Source: Bacteroidia bacterium (GTDB lineage Bacteria; Bacteroidota; Bacteroidia; Flavobacteriales; Flavobacteriaceae). Taken from it: a stretch of 64,000 bases of DNA. The stretch spans positions 124,001 to 188,000 of the forward strand of contig JAUIMB010000003.1 of assembly GCA_030432635.1 (NCBI GenBank). Direction: 5' to 3'. Position numbers and translations under genes: made by a program. The notes beneath the pieces were generated by a model. The model had not been told where the DNA came from. It ran no database searches and saw nothing but the letters and a program-made list of their open reading frames with translations. Of the stretch, positions 17,802 through 26,615 are shown one piece after another (the stretch's first letter is position 1; every line of letters starts with the position of its first letter).

Positions 17802-19382
17802 TTATGCTCTGTACTTTCCAGATAAATCCTTACAAACTGATGTCAATGTATCGATTACTTCATCTGTTAATTTACCAGCTTTCAGTGTATCCAATACATC
17901 TCTATGCTTTGTATTTAGGAATTCAATATAATCACGTTCGAATTCCTTTACTTTTTCTACAGGAACATCTCTTAACAAGTTTTTAGAACCTGCATAAATA
18001 ATAGCGACCTGATCTTCTACAGTGTAAGGGTCATTTTGAGCTTGCTTCAAAATTTCAACGTTACGTTTACCCTTTTCGATAACGTTCAATGTTGCCGCAT
18101 CCAAATCAGAACCAAACTTCGCGAACGCTTCTAGTTCACGGAACTGCGCTTGATCTAGCTTTAAGGTACCAGCAACTTTCTTCATGGATTTAATTTGAGC
18201 GGAACCACCAACACGAGATACAGAAATACCCACGTTAATTGCAGGACGAACACCAGAGTTAAATAAATCCGACTCCAAGAAAATCTGACCATCGGTAATC
18301 GAGATTACGTTCGTTGGAATATACGCAGAAACGTCACCAGCTTGTGTTTCAATAATCGGTAAAGCTGTTAAAGAACCACCTCCTTTTACTATAGGCTTTA
18401 AACTCTCTGGTAGGTCGTTCATGTTTTTAGCTATGCTATCATCATTGATTACCTTAGCCGCACGTTCCAACAATCTTGAGTGCAAGTAGAAAACGTCACC
18501 AGGATAAGCTTCACGTCCTGGAGGACGACGTAATAATAAGGATACCTCACGATATGCAACTGCTTGTTTAGACAAATCGTCATAAATGATCAATGCTGGA
18601 CGTCCAGTATCTCTAAAGTATTCTCCAATCGATGCTCCAGTAAATGGTGCATAAACTTGCATCGCAGCAGGATCAGAAGCATTTGCAGCAACTATGGTTG
18701 TATAAGCCAAGGCTCCTTTTTCTTCCAATACTTTTGCAATGTTCGCCACTGTAGATGCTTTTTGACCTACAGCAACATATATACAATATACAGGATTACC
18801 TGCATCATAAAATTCCTTTTGATTCAAGATGGTATCAATACACACCGTTGTCTTACCGGTTTGACGGTCACCAATAACCAACTCACGTTGCCCTCTTCCT
18901 ACAGGAATCATGGCATCAACAGACTTAATACCTGTTTGTAGCGGTTCGTTAACAGGTTGACGATAGATAACTCCTGGTGCTTTACGTTCTAGAGGCATCT
19001 CATAAGTATCTCCAGTGATTGGTCCTTTTCCATCGATTGGGTTTCCTAGCGTGTCAACAACACGACCAACAATACCTTCACCAACGTTAACCGATGCGAT
19101 ACGACCTGTACGCTTTACAGTAGATCCTTCCTTAACACCTGTAGATCCACCTAACAATACGATACCAACGTTATCCTCTTCAAGGTTAAGTACAATACCT
19201 TCAAGTCCTCCTTCGAACTCTACTAATTCACCATATTGTGCGTTTGACAAACCGTATGCACGTACAATACCGTCACCAATGGTTAACACGGTTCCTACTT
19301 CGTTTAATGAAGCACCTGCTTCAAAATCTGAAAGTTGTTGTTTTAAGATTGCTGATATCTCAGCTGGTTTTACTTCTGCCAT
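17802..19382 (-). CDS. atpA: ATP synthase F1 subunit alpha
   Basis: Non-catalytic nucleotide-binding subunit of the F1 head. The 526-residue protein has the beta-barrel N-domain, the P-loop GDRQTGKTT at 171-179, the sequence [47 protein letters not shown] (residues about 267-313) typical of alpha, and the C-terminal helical domain. Length is slightly above the usual 500-515. It sits between atpH and atpG. The 85-bp gap to atpH contains a short dispersed repeat. Confidence 0.99.
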   Translation of the reverse strand: MAEVKPAEISAILKQQLSDFEAGASLNEVGTVLTIGDGIVRAYGLSNAQYGELVEFEGGLEGIVLNLEEDNVGIVLLGGSTGVKEGSTVKRTGRIASVNVGEGIVGRVVDTLGNPIDGKGPITGDTYEMPLERKAPGVIYRQPVNEPLQTGIKSVDAMIPVGRGQRELVIGDRQTGKTTVCIDTILNQKEFYDAGNPVYCIYVAVGQKASTVANIAKVLEEKGALAYTTIVAANASDPAAMQVYAPFTGASIGEYFRDTGRPALIIYDDLSKQAVAYREVSLLLRRPPGREAYPGDVFYLHSRLLERAAKVINDDSIAKNMNDLPESLKPIVKGGGSLTALPIIETQAGDVSAYIPTNVISITDGQIFLESDLFNSGVRPAINVGISVSRVGGSAQIKSMKKVAGTLKLDQAQFRELEAFAKFGSDLDAATLNVIEKGKRNVEILKQAQNDPYTVEDQVAIIYAGSKNLLRDVPVEKVKEFERDYIEFLNTKHRDVLDTLKAGKLTDEVIDTLTSVCKDLSGKYRA

Positions 19383-19400
19383 CTTTTATTTATTTAGATC

Positions 19401-19451
19401 CTTCGACTCGCTCAGGACAAGTATTAGATGTTAGACACTAGATGTTGGACA
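19401..19451. repeat. Short repeats in the atpH-atpA gap
   Basis: CTTCGACTCGCTCAGGA (19401-19417) matches the dispersed element at 13361-13376 apart from one base missing within the core. It is followed by two near-copies of TAGATGTTRGACA with a 14-bp period (19425-19437 and 19439-19451). Confidence 0.6.
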
Positions 19452-19467
19452 TCTATACTAACAATTC

Positions 19468-20004
19468 TTAATTTAATGTAAATTCTCTTTTTAAAGTATT
19501 TAATTTGTTTGCGATACTTGCATTATATTCAGTATCACCCACACGTAAAATGAAACCACCTAAAATGCTTTCATCTACAATATTTTCAAGCTCAACAGAC
19601 TTGCTTGTTAAGTCTTTAATTTTAGCAAGGACCTTAAGCTCCAAATCGTTGTTCATAGGAACAGCTGTGGTTACTGTTGCTTTTTCCTTACCCTGTAAAT
19701 CATCGTAAAGTCTGCAATAGTTTTCCGCAGTAGCTTCTAGGATTTCAAGTCGTTTATTTGCTGCCAACACCTTGAACAGTTCAGTGCTTAACACGTTTAG
19801 TTGTGGAAACACCTTTGCCAGTACAGCAGTTTTATCATCAGATTTAACCGCAGCACTTTTAAGCATCATACTCAACTCTTCACTTTCTGAAATTGTCGCT
19901 GCGATATGCTTCATATCAGTGTTAACTGTCTCAGCCGTTCCTTTATCTGAAGCGACTCCCAGTACTGCTTTTGCATAACGTATTGCTGCTCTTGTTCCTG
20001 CCAT
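19468..20004 (-). CDS. atpH: ATP synthase F1 subunit delta
   Basis: Peripheral stator subunit that joins the b-subunit stalk to the alpha subunits. The 178-residue protein has the usual delta shape: a helical N-domain starting AAIRYAKAVLGVASDKG and a C-terminal region with the family signature VELENIVDESILGGFILRVG. Length is typical. It lies 48 bp after atpF in the same transcription unit. Confidence 0.97.
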   Translation of the reverse strand: MAGTRAAIRYAKAVLGVASDKGTAETVNTDMKHIAATISESEELSMMLKSAAVKSDDKTAVLAKVFPQLNVLSTELFKVLAANKRLEILEATAENYCRLYDDLQGKEKATVTTAVPMNNDLELKVLAKIKDLTSKSVELENIVDESILGGFILRVGDTEYNASIANKLNTLKREFTLN

Positions 20005-20052
20005 ATCTAATCATTTTTTCCTTTCGGAAAGCATTTTTTGTGAGTTTAAGGT

Positions 20053-20553
20053 TTAGTTGAGTGTTGCCTCGTTTAGCATCGACTCTACTAATTTTAATTG
20101 CTTGTCTTTATTTGACAGCTCGTCTTTGACTACTTTTTCTGCAATATCAATGGAAAGTGTCGCCACTTGTGCTTTCAAATCGGCAATAGCAGCCTTCTTT
20201 TCAGTTTCAATAGAGGCACGTGCTTGCTCTACTAACTTTCCTGCTTCAACCTTTGCCTCATCTTTAGCGTCTTCAATGATTTTGTTTTTCATCTCACGTG
20301 CTTCCTTCAGCATTGCTTCACGCTCAACACGAGCTTCCTGCAACAACTTTTGGTTATCTGCCTGAAGGTTTTCCATCTCTTTTTTCGCACTTTCAGCAGA
20401 TTCCAAAGCATTCTTGATACCTTGTTCTCTTTCATTGACCGCATTCAGAATTGGTTTCCATGCGAATCTCTTTAAAAGAAATAACAACAAAAGAAACAAT
20501 AGTGTTTGAAAAACAAACAACCCAAGTGAAAACTCTCCTAATAACTTTTCCAT
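20053..20553 (-). CDS. atpF: ATP synthase Fo subunit b
   Basis: Membrane-anchored dimeric stator stalk. The 166-residue protein has one N-terminal membrane helix (about 9-26, LFVFQTLLFLLLLFLL) followed by FAWKPILNAVNEREQGIKNAL and a long charged coiled coil rich in Ala, Glu and Lys, as standard for b subunits. It lies 85 bp downstream of atpE and 48 bp upstream of atpH. Confidence 0.97.
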   Translation of the reverse strand: MEKLLGEFSLGLFVFQTLLFLLLLFLLKRFAWKPILNAVNEREQGIKNALESAESAKKEMENLQADNQKLLQEARVEREAMLKEAREMKNKIIEDAKDEAKVEAGKLVEQARASIETEKKAAIADLKAQVATLSIDIAEKVVKDELSNKDKQLKLVESMLNEATLN

Positions 20554-20638
20554 TTTATATATGTGTTATATATTTTTAAATCTTTAAATTAAAGCAACCT
20601 TGCAACCAACCGTTACAAGGTTACTTTGGATGTTTTGG

Positions 20639-20830
20639 TTAAACCGCAAATAATGCAGCAAATCCAATACCTTCAATTAAGGCCGCAGCGATAAGCATAG
20701 CGGTTTGGATCTTTCCGTAAGATTCTGGCTGACGAGCGATCGCTTCCATAGCTGAACCACCGATTTTACCAATACCAATACCAACTCCAATTACCACTAA
20801 ACCTGCACCTACCATTACTGGGATTTCCAT
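20639..20830 (-). CDS. atpE: ATP synthase Fo subunit c
   Basis: Proton-binding ring subunit, 63 residues, forming two membrane helices joined by a polar loop with ARQPES at 32-37. The ion-carrying carboxylate is Glu53 in ALIEGIGF. The residue after Glu is Gly rather than the Ser/Thr of Na+-binding rings, so a proton ring is more likely; this is inference. The first helix is rich in Gly-x-Gly packing motifs (GVGIGIGKIGG). It is slightly shorter than the usual 70-80 residues because the N-terminus is short. Confidence 0.97.
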   Translation of the reverse strand: MEIPVMVGAGLVVIGVGIGIGKIGGSAMEAIARQPESYGKIQTAMLIAAALIEGIGFAALFAV

Positions 20831-20891
20831 AATAAATATATTTAAAAATTAAACATTCAATTTTTGTTCCCTACTCAGTAAGGATGATATT

Positions 20892-22019
20892 TTACAAATG
20901 CTGAACTTCACCTTCATGCGCTTCGGCGTGATCGTGGGTTTCAGCAGCAAAACCAAAGTAAAGCGCTGACAACATTGTAAAGATATATGCTTGTAGCAAC
21001 GCTACCAATACTTCGATAAGCGAGATGGCAAACGCCAATCCAAATGACATTACTCCACCCATCCAAGTTCTAAATAAAAATATCAGACCAATCAAGCTCA
21101 TCAATACGATATGTCCAGCTTGCATGTTAGCATACAAACGGATTAATAATGAGAATGGTTTGATGAAAATCCCTAATACTTCAATAGGAATTAAAATAAT
21201 ATATAACGGAATTTTAGCATACCATGGCATAGAATCTCCTAATGGATCGAAAATATGCTTCCAGTAGTCTTTTGTTCCTGTAAAATTTGTTAGGAAGAAT
21301 GTTAATAATGCTAGCGATGTTGTCACTGCAATATTACCTGTTACGTTAACACCTAGTGGTGTCAATCCGAAAATATTCAAAAACCAAATAAAGAAAAATA
21401 CAGTTAACAAGAAAGGCATATATTTCATATACTTCTCCTCACCAATATTTGGAATTGCGATGTCATCTCTAATGTAAAGGATGATTGGCTCAAAAAAGCG
21501 CCCAACACCTTTTGCAATTCCACCGTTATTCGAATACGATCTCGCCAAGCCTCTGAACAAGAAAAACATGAGCAATCCTGTAATAAGTATCATTACCACA
21601 CCTTTTGTGATGGAGAAGTCCAATGGCTTTTCATTTAGGGCATGATGATCTTCATCATACTCTATAGTGCCTGAAGCGTCTGTTTTGTAGATTTTTCCGT
21701 GATATAATTTATAATGATTTCCATCAACTTCAGCTAAAGTTTCCCCATGGTGAAACTTTGAAGACGAAAAGACCTTTAAGCCATCATCCCAAAGGATGAC
21801 CGGTAACGGAAAGCCAACATGAGCTTTATGGCCATCATCTTTTGTGTATGAGAATAAATTAAAATCGTAAGAATCCTGAAGGTGATGTTGAATATAAGCT
21901 TTACGCTCTGCCTGTTTTGCGGCTTTAGTTGCTTCATCTTGTTTTTGCAAATCGCAAGAAAACAAACTTAACATCAGTACAAATAAGGCAACTAGTTTCT
22001 CTAATCTATTTCTCTGCAT
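20892..22019 (-). CDS. atpB: ATP synthase Fo subunit a, with exported N-terminal extension
   Basis: Stator half-channel subunit. At 375 residues it is about 100 longer than the E. coli protein. The N-terminus is a signal-like segment ending in LFSC (Cys22), followed by a roughly 115-residue hydrophilic, His-rich region before the first classical membrane helix at about 140. The conserved proton-path arginine is Arg294 in LLIRLYANMQAGH. The C-terminus is acidic and His-rich (HDHAEAHEGEVQHL). Such extensions are known in Bacteroidota AtpB, but their role is not established. It is the first gene of the operon, behind a strong promoter match. Confidence 0.97.
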   Translation of the reverse strand: MQRNRLEKLVALFVLMLSLFSCDLQKQDEATKAAKQAERKAYIQHHLQDSYDFNLFSYTKDDGHKAHVGFPLPVILWDDGLKVFSSSKFHHGETLAEVDGNHYKLYHGKIYKTDASGTIEYDEDHHALNEKPLDFSITKGVVMILITGLLMFFLFRGLARSYSNNGGIAKGVGRFFEPIILYIRDDIAIPNIGEEKYMKYMPFLLTVFFFIWFLNIFGLTPLGVNVTGNIAVTTSLALLTFFLTNFTGTKDYWKHIFDPLGDSMPWYAKIPLYIILIPIEVLGIFIKPFSLLIRLYANMQAGHIVLMSLIGLIFLFRTWMGGVMSFGLAFAISLIEVLVALLQAYIFTMLSALYFGFAAETHDHAEAHEGEVQHL

Positions 22020-22053
22020 ATCACTTTATATAATAGTGGCTTAAAAATCGCTG

Positions 22054-22081
22054 CAAAGGTAGGTTTTTCTGTTAAAAACAA
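22054..22081 (-). promoter_or_regulatory. Promoter of the atpBEFHAG operon
   Basis: On the minus strand TTG (22079-22081), 17 bp, then TACCTTTG (22054-22061): an exact fit to the Bacteroidota pattern TTG-N17-23-TAnnTTTG. It lies 35 bp upstream of the atpB ATG. Confidence 0.75.
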
Positions 22082-22136
22082 AAACTATTTTATACTTTAT
22101 TTGTTCGTGTGGAATTCTGCAGTTAAAATGTTGGTT

Positions 22137-22523
22137 TTAATCGAGTTTATTTAACCATTTTGCCAAGCTAAATGTCTCAATAAACAGGGCTATGACATAA
22201 GGTGTGAAGAATGCAGCAAATTCAAGTTTGGAAATGTTCCCATCGGCTTTGTATGTGCCATAAAAAAGGATGAAAAAGATGGCGAACTTTAACAGGCTAC
22301 CTCCAATAAAGATAAAGCCAATTTGTTCTCTGTATTTTTCCTTCATCTTAATAAGAAATCCATAAATCGCGATTGCCATTACTGCATTTACGCTATAGGC
22401 CAATACAATTTTGTTTTCAAACAGGGGTAATTCAAAAGTCTTTAAAATCAGAACATGAATACCAAAGGCAATACCCAAAACCAATAAAAGTCTTGATGAA
22501 AATTTGAGAAATGATGCGCTCAT
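22137..22523 (-). CDS. Small four-helix membrane protein (DUF6168-like)
   Basis: A 128-residue protein with four hydrophobic segments and little soluble sequence. It resembles the flavobacterial DUF6168 proteins found next to atp genes. Its position matches the AtpI slot of other atp operons, and it begins directly after the AtpZ-like gene (stop and start adjacent). A role as an AtpI-like chaperone for c-ring assembly or in cation supply is plausible but unproven. A new promoter for atpB lies just downstream, so it need not share the atp transcript. Confidence 0.75.
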   Translation of the reverse strand: MSASFLKFSSRLLLVLGIAFGIHVLILKTFELPLFENKIVLAYSVNAVMAIAIYGFLIKMKEKYREQIGFIFIGGSLLKFAIFFILFYGTYKADGNISKLEFAAFFTPYVIALFIETFSLAKWLNKLD

Positions 22524-22787
22524 TTATTTGTTGATACGATTTAGTTGTTTGACCACAATGAATAAGGATGCCGCGACACCAAGTAAAGTGCAACTCACTA
22601 AAAATCCTTTGCCGCCTTCGTTATAGGTTTTATCTAACCACTTCCCTAACATGACAAAAGCATAGATAATGGCACCCATCTCAATACCAATACCAGAGAG
22701 CATGGCAACCTGTTTAAGCGGTTTGTCCTTTTTCTGGGTTTGGTTTTTGTGGTCTTTGGATGGTTGTTTGTTGTCCTGGTGTGGCAT
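22524..22787 (-). CDS. AtpZ/AtpI-family ATP synthase accessory protein
   Basis: An 87-residue protein with a Lys/Gln-rich cytosolic head and two membrane helices separated by KWLDKTYNEGGKGF, the pattern of the AtpZ/AtpI accessory family linked to F-type ATPase assembly or Mg2+/Ca2+ uptake. With the ATG at 22787 its first 25 codons overlap the end of the bactofilin gene by 74 bp. A later ATG at 22703 would avoid the overlap but remove KPLKQVA, which looks like part of the family's start region, so I keep 22787. Confidence 0.8.
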   Translation of the reverse strand: MPHQDNKQPSKDHKNQTQKKDKPLKQVAMLSGIGIEMGAIIYAFVMLGKWLDKTYNEGGKGFLVSCTLLGVAASLFIVVKQLNRINK

Positions 22788-23163
22788 GTTTCAATTCTTT
22801 AAGCGCACCTTTCATAGAACAGGTTGCATTAAATGTTGCTCCAGGTTCAACCGCTAATTTACCTACTTCAACTTCACCTTCAACATGAGCTGTTGATCTT
22901 AGCGACAAGGTATCGGAAAGGTAAAGTTTCCCTGAAAATTTCCCTTCAATATCAGCATTGGCACTCTTTAAGGTACCGTTTATGATGCCTGTTTTTCCAA
23001 CGACAACCTTGCCTGGAGTTTTAATATTTCCTTGAATTGAGCCTTCAATCCTAAAATCACCATCACTAACAATGTCGCCTGTAATTACAGTGCCTTTTGC
23101 AATGGTATTTTGTTGTGAAATTGTTTCTGAAGCCATACGTCCTGTTTTTTTATCTGAAAACAT
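22714..23163 (-). CDS. Bactofilin (polymer-forming cytoskeletal protein)
   Basis: A 149-residue bactofilin. The core, about 22-118, consists of short beta-helix turns such as GTVITGDIVSDGDFRIEGSI and GKVVVGKTGIINGTLKSANA, which self-assemble into filaments that position cell-wall or motility proteins. The tail (TPGQQTTIQRPQKPNPEKGQ) is disordered and is encoded in the region shared with the next gene. It starts 10 bp after the end of sprE, so the pair is probably one operon. A shorter form from the ATG of MASETIS is possible. Confidence 0.93.
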   Translation of the reverse strand: MFSDKKTGRMASETISQQNTIAKGTVITGDIVSDGDFRIEGSIQGNIKTPGKVVVGKTGIINGTLKSANADIEGKFSGKLYLSDTLSLRSTAHVEGEVEVGKLAVEPGATFNATCSMKGALKELKHATPGQQTTIQRPQKPNPEKGQTA

Positions 23164-23173
23164 AGGTCTATTT

Positions 23174-25756
23174 TTATTGAGATTCTAAGTATTCGTTAAG
23201 GTTCTTGTGTCGTTGTATTATTTCATAATTAGGCGAGGAAATGGAATAATAGTTTCGTTCTATGCTTTGTTTGTCGTCTTCACTGTCTTTTAATATTTCT
23301 GCAAAACCCGATGCGCCTTCGTAACTCTTTAAGCCATGAACAACGACAAATGTCATATTCGCATCATAAAAGTCGATCGATGTGGTTAAATCAAAATAAC
23401 GAATTTTGGATACAGATTCGTTCAATGCTTTTATAAACTCTGGGATTTCCTCCTTCTCATCGTTTGAAAATGGGTAAAGCACGTTAAAGTGTTTGGCATC
23501 ATCATTACTAACAAATTCCTTTTTGGCAAGTATCGGAATCACATTCTCCAAAATCTCCTTAGCCTTCTTTCCTTCTTCAGAATTAGGATAAGTCAATGCA
23601 ATAAAATTGACACCTTCCCTGTAGGCTTCAAATCCGTTCAGCCTTCCATTAGCTGAAGCTTTTAGGATTTCAAATTTAGGCACCAATGGGTCGCCTTCAA
23701 ATTTCGAAATGAATTCATCTGCCTCTGTGACAACCTCCTGATAATGTTGCTCACCAAATTTCTGGAATAAATTTTCATAAATTCGTTCTGGGCTATTTTC
23801 GTCTTGAGCGAGATCAGAGTTAGGGTTGAGCAAAATCTGAGCATATCTAGAATCTGGGTAGTTACCTATAATCTCATTTTTCATAGAATCAGCCTTATTG
23901 CTCAATCCTAATTCCATATATATTTTATACAGGTTGTACTTTGAAGGCAAGACCAATCGTTCTTCAGGGTTGTTCTGAAGTAATCGTTCCAATCGACCTT
24001 GTGCCAATTCGTATTCCTTAAATTTCTCCTTATAAATGACACCTAACTGATAATAAGCATAATTGCGCTCTTTAGCGATACTGTCGATAACGGTCTCATC
24101 AGTCGGAATTTTAGCGATGTAGAAATTAGGGTCAAAACGTTCGTCTTCATCAGAATTTCCAGCGATATCGAGCGAATCGGATGTTTTAATTGCTCTAATT
24201 TTGGTATCAGAAAGTCTCCAGTTATCCTTAAGTTCACGATTACCCCAAATTTGGACAAACTCATTCTTTCCGTAGGCTACTGTTGTTTGATTATAAAAAT
24301 AGAAATCTGACTTTTGGCCACCTGCTTTCGGTGTTATTTTCCCTGTTGGATCAGCTCTCATGGCTTTGGTTCCAGCTTTATTCAAAGCCTGTTTTTGTCC
24401 AACGTTTGCTGCTCGTCTAGCTTCGGCTTCGGCTCTTTCCCTTTCAGCTTCTGCTTTAACCTTTAATTCTTCTGTATAGGTCTTAAAATAAGCTAAGCGT
24501 TCAGCTTCAGAAAAATTAACCAATTGTAAGATACTATCATTTGACTGTGCGACATCCTCATAAAAAATAACATCATCCAGGTTTTCACGCTTACGCTTTA
24601 TAACGCGATAAGGTTTGGAATTGAGCTTCATATTGGTCATCGTGCTATCATAATACGCACCTGCTGCCTTGTACTGTGCTTTATCGAAATTCATATTCCC
24701 TAACGTCTCATAGTCTTTTGCCTGAAGTTCTTTGTCTCCAAGGTTTGTACGTAACGATTTATTATAATACGCTATGGCCATGGAATCTCTTTGATGCTCT
24801 CTATGGAATTCAGCAATACGGTAATAGATTTTATCCAAAAATGGACGGTTTTCTCGATCTTCTTCCAAATCGGTCAAATACTCCAAAAACTCTTCAAGGT
24901 TTCCGGTTTCTGAATCGAAATTAAAGGATTTTGCCAAATGCGCATTGATGTAATACGGCCTTGGGATTTTACGATGCATGTCGATAACCTTATCGAAAGC
25001 TATGTTTGCACTATCTTTCTCACCAAACTCATTGTACAACTGACCGATAATGTAATTGAATCGCGCTTTTTCCTTGTTCTTTTTTGTAAACTCTGCTGCA
25101 ACAGCCAACTGTGTGAGCGCACTGTCTTTTGCCTTAATATTGATATAGGCTTGAGCTAACATTGATGTAGCGTCTGCCATATCTTGATCTTCAAGCTCTT
25201 CCTGGTCCAACAATCGTTTCAGGTTTTTTATGGCTAATTCATTGTTTTCTAATCGAATGTTGGTCTTTTCCCTCCAAACCTTAGCCGTGTTGATCTTATC
25301 ACTAGCTGGATATTTATATAAAATGTAATTAAAGGCTTCCAGTGCAGGAATAAAACGTTGGTCAAAATAACGCGCTTGTCCCAACAATAAGTATGCTTCA
25401 TCTATTTGAGGATTGTGCTCTTTACCTTTGATGTTCATGCCGTGTTTTTGAACGGCTTTAATGGCCTTTTCCTCAGCACGTTCGAAATCTTGGTTTTTAG
25501 ATTGACCTGGCAGGAAAATATCTTCAGTGACTTGCATGCGCTCAACAGGCAATAGCGCCCAAAAGTTATCGGTTGCTGCATCATCAACGGTTGCTCGTCC
25601 TTTTTCAAGCGCTATATTTCCATTATATAGAATATTGTACTTTGTGCCTAAGGCATGAAAGTTTCTATTAAGGAAGGTGTTTTTTTTACGCGAGCAACTC
25701 GCTAATAAAATAGCCACGCAACACAGTGATATTAAGACTTTAAAAGATGTACTCAA
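23174..25756 (-). CDS. sprE: SprE/PorW-type lipoprotein for gliding and type IX secretion
   Basis: An 860-residue lipoprotein (lipobox LASC, Cys21) made mainly of tetratricopeptide repeats. Recognisable SprE/PorW features are the start of the mature chain, FLNRNFHALGTKYNILYNG, and ALLPVERMQVTEDIFLPGQ, followed by TPR blocks (DEAYLLLGQARYFDQRF, ALEAFNYILYKYP). SprE supports the type IX secretion machine that exports adhesins and powers gliding in Flavobacteriia, acting in the periplasm at the outer membrane. Residues about 425-480 are an Ala/Glu/Arg-rich spacer between TPR regions. It is followed by a bactofilin. Confidence 0.93.
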   Translation of the reverse strand: MSTSFKVLISLCCVAILLASCSRKKNTFLNRNFHALGTKYNILYNGNIALEKGRATVDDAATDNFWALLPVERMQVTEDIFLPGQSKNQDFERAEEKAIKAVQKHGMNIKGKEHNPQIDEAYLLLGQARYFDQRFIPALEAFNYILYKYPASDKINTAKVWREKTNIRLENNELAIKNLKRLLDQEELEDQDMADATSMLAQAYINIKAKDSALTQLAVAAEFTKKNKEKARFNYIIGQLYNEFGEKDSANIAFDKVIDMHRKIPRPYYINAHLAKSFNFDSETGNLEEFLEYLTDLEEDRENRPFLDKIYYRIAEFHREHQRDSMAIAYYNKSLRTNLGDKELQAKDYETLGNMNFDKAQYKAAGAYYDSTMTNMKLNSKPYRVIKRKRENLDDVIFYEDVAQSNDSILQLVNFSEAERLAYFKTYTEELKVKAEAERERAEAEARRAANVGQKQALNKAGTKAMRADPTGKITPKAGGQKSDFYFYNQTTVAYGKNEFVQIWGNRELKDNWRLSDTKIRAIKTSDSLDIAGNSDEDERFDPNFYIAKIPTDETVIDSIAKERNYAYYQLGVIYKEKFKEYELAQGRLERLLQNNPEERLVLPSKYNLYKIYMELGLSNKADSMKNEIIGNYPDSRYAQILLNPNSDLAQDENSPERIYENLFQKFGEQHYQEVVTEADEFISKFEGDPLVPKFEILKASANGRLNGFEAYREGVNFIALTYPNSEEGKKAKEILENVIPILAKKEFVSNDDAKHFNVLYPFSNDEKEEIPEFIKALNESVSKIRYFDLTTSIDFYDANMTFVVVHGLKSYEGASGFAEILKDSEDDKQSIERNYYSISSPNYEIIQRHKNLNEYLESQ

Positions 25757-25894
25757 GTGGTTTAGCTTTTTGTAACTAGTATAACTAAAATCGCTTACAT
25801 ATATTATGTAGCGCTGTAAAAATAAGCATCTTTTTGAATTATTGCCTGAATTTGGGTGGAATTGTAGTCGTGCGCTACACCGTGAAGTTAATGG

Positions 25895-26602
25895 TTACAC
25901 TACTTCGCGTCCTGAGAAATGTGCCTCGAGCTCCTTTAATGTCGCCTCATTAGTTGCCAAATCCTTGACAACTTCACCTTTGTCCAGTACCACAATACGT
26001 TCGCAAACATCGGTTACATGCAACAAATCGTGACTGGAAACCAATACTGTGACTCCTTGCTTTTCGGCGAGGTTCTTAATGATTCCCTTTAATCGAATTT
26101 GGGTTGTTGGATCAAGATTTGCAAAAGGTTCATCCAAGATAATAATTTCAGGGTTACCAATAAGTGCTGCAACGATACCTGCTTTTTTTTGGTTTCCTTT
26201 ACTCAAGTCCCTAAGGTATTTTTTCTGACCTAAAATTTCACCATGAAAAAAGTCTTCGAACTGCGCTACCAAATTATCGACGTCTACCTTATTTTGCCCA
26301 CGAAGCTCTCCAATGAAGTAGAAGTATTCTTCAGGTGTTAAATAGCCGATAAGAAAGCTTTCGTCAATAAATGCCGAAGTAAACGGTTTCCAGTCTTCAC
26401 TTTGGTGAACCATAACATTGTTGTTTTCAATGTGTCCTGTAGTCGGTTTTATCAAATCTAGAAGTAAGCTAAAGTAGGTCGTTTTTCCTGCGCCATTATT
26501 TCCAACAAGTCCGAAACTTTGTCCTTTTGGGATCTCTAACTGGTCTATTTGTAAAACGGTTTTTGTTCCGTAGGCTTTTGAAAGGTTTTTGGTTTCTATC
26601 AT
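25895..26602 (-). CDS. ABC transporter ATP-binding protein
   Basis: A 235-residue ATPase starting at MIETKNLSKAYG (26602); an in-frame ATG at 26638 would reach into the upstream permease gene. Walker A is GNNGAGKTT at 34-42, the signature is LSKGNQKK, and Walker B is IIILDEPFANLDP, with the H-loop in VLVSSHD. The upstream gene encodes its likely permease. Substrate unknown; this type of single-ATPase pair often exports lipids, peptides or drugs. Confidence 0.95.
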   Translation of the reverse strand: MIETKNLSKAYGTKTVLQIDQLEIPKGQSFGLVGNNGAGKTTYFSLLLDLIKPTTGHIENNNVMVHQSEDWKPFTSAFIDESFLIGYLTPEEYFYFIGELRGQNKVDVDNLVAQFEDFFHGEILGQKKYLRDLSKGNQKKAGIVAALIGNPEIIILDEPFANLDPTTQIRLKGIIKNLAEKQGVTVLVSSHDLLHVTDVCERIVVLDKGEVVKDLATNEATLKELEAHFSGREVV

Positions 26603-26615
26603 GGTGTGAATTTGT

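Noticed and set aside
18564-18941. 125-codon plus-strand frame inside atpA
   Set aside because: A composition shadow of atpA; cysteine-rich and without a start context or homology pattern.
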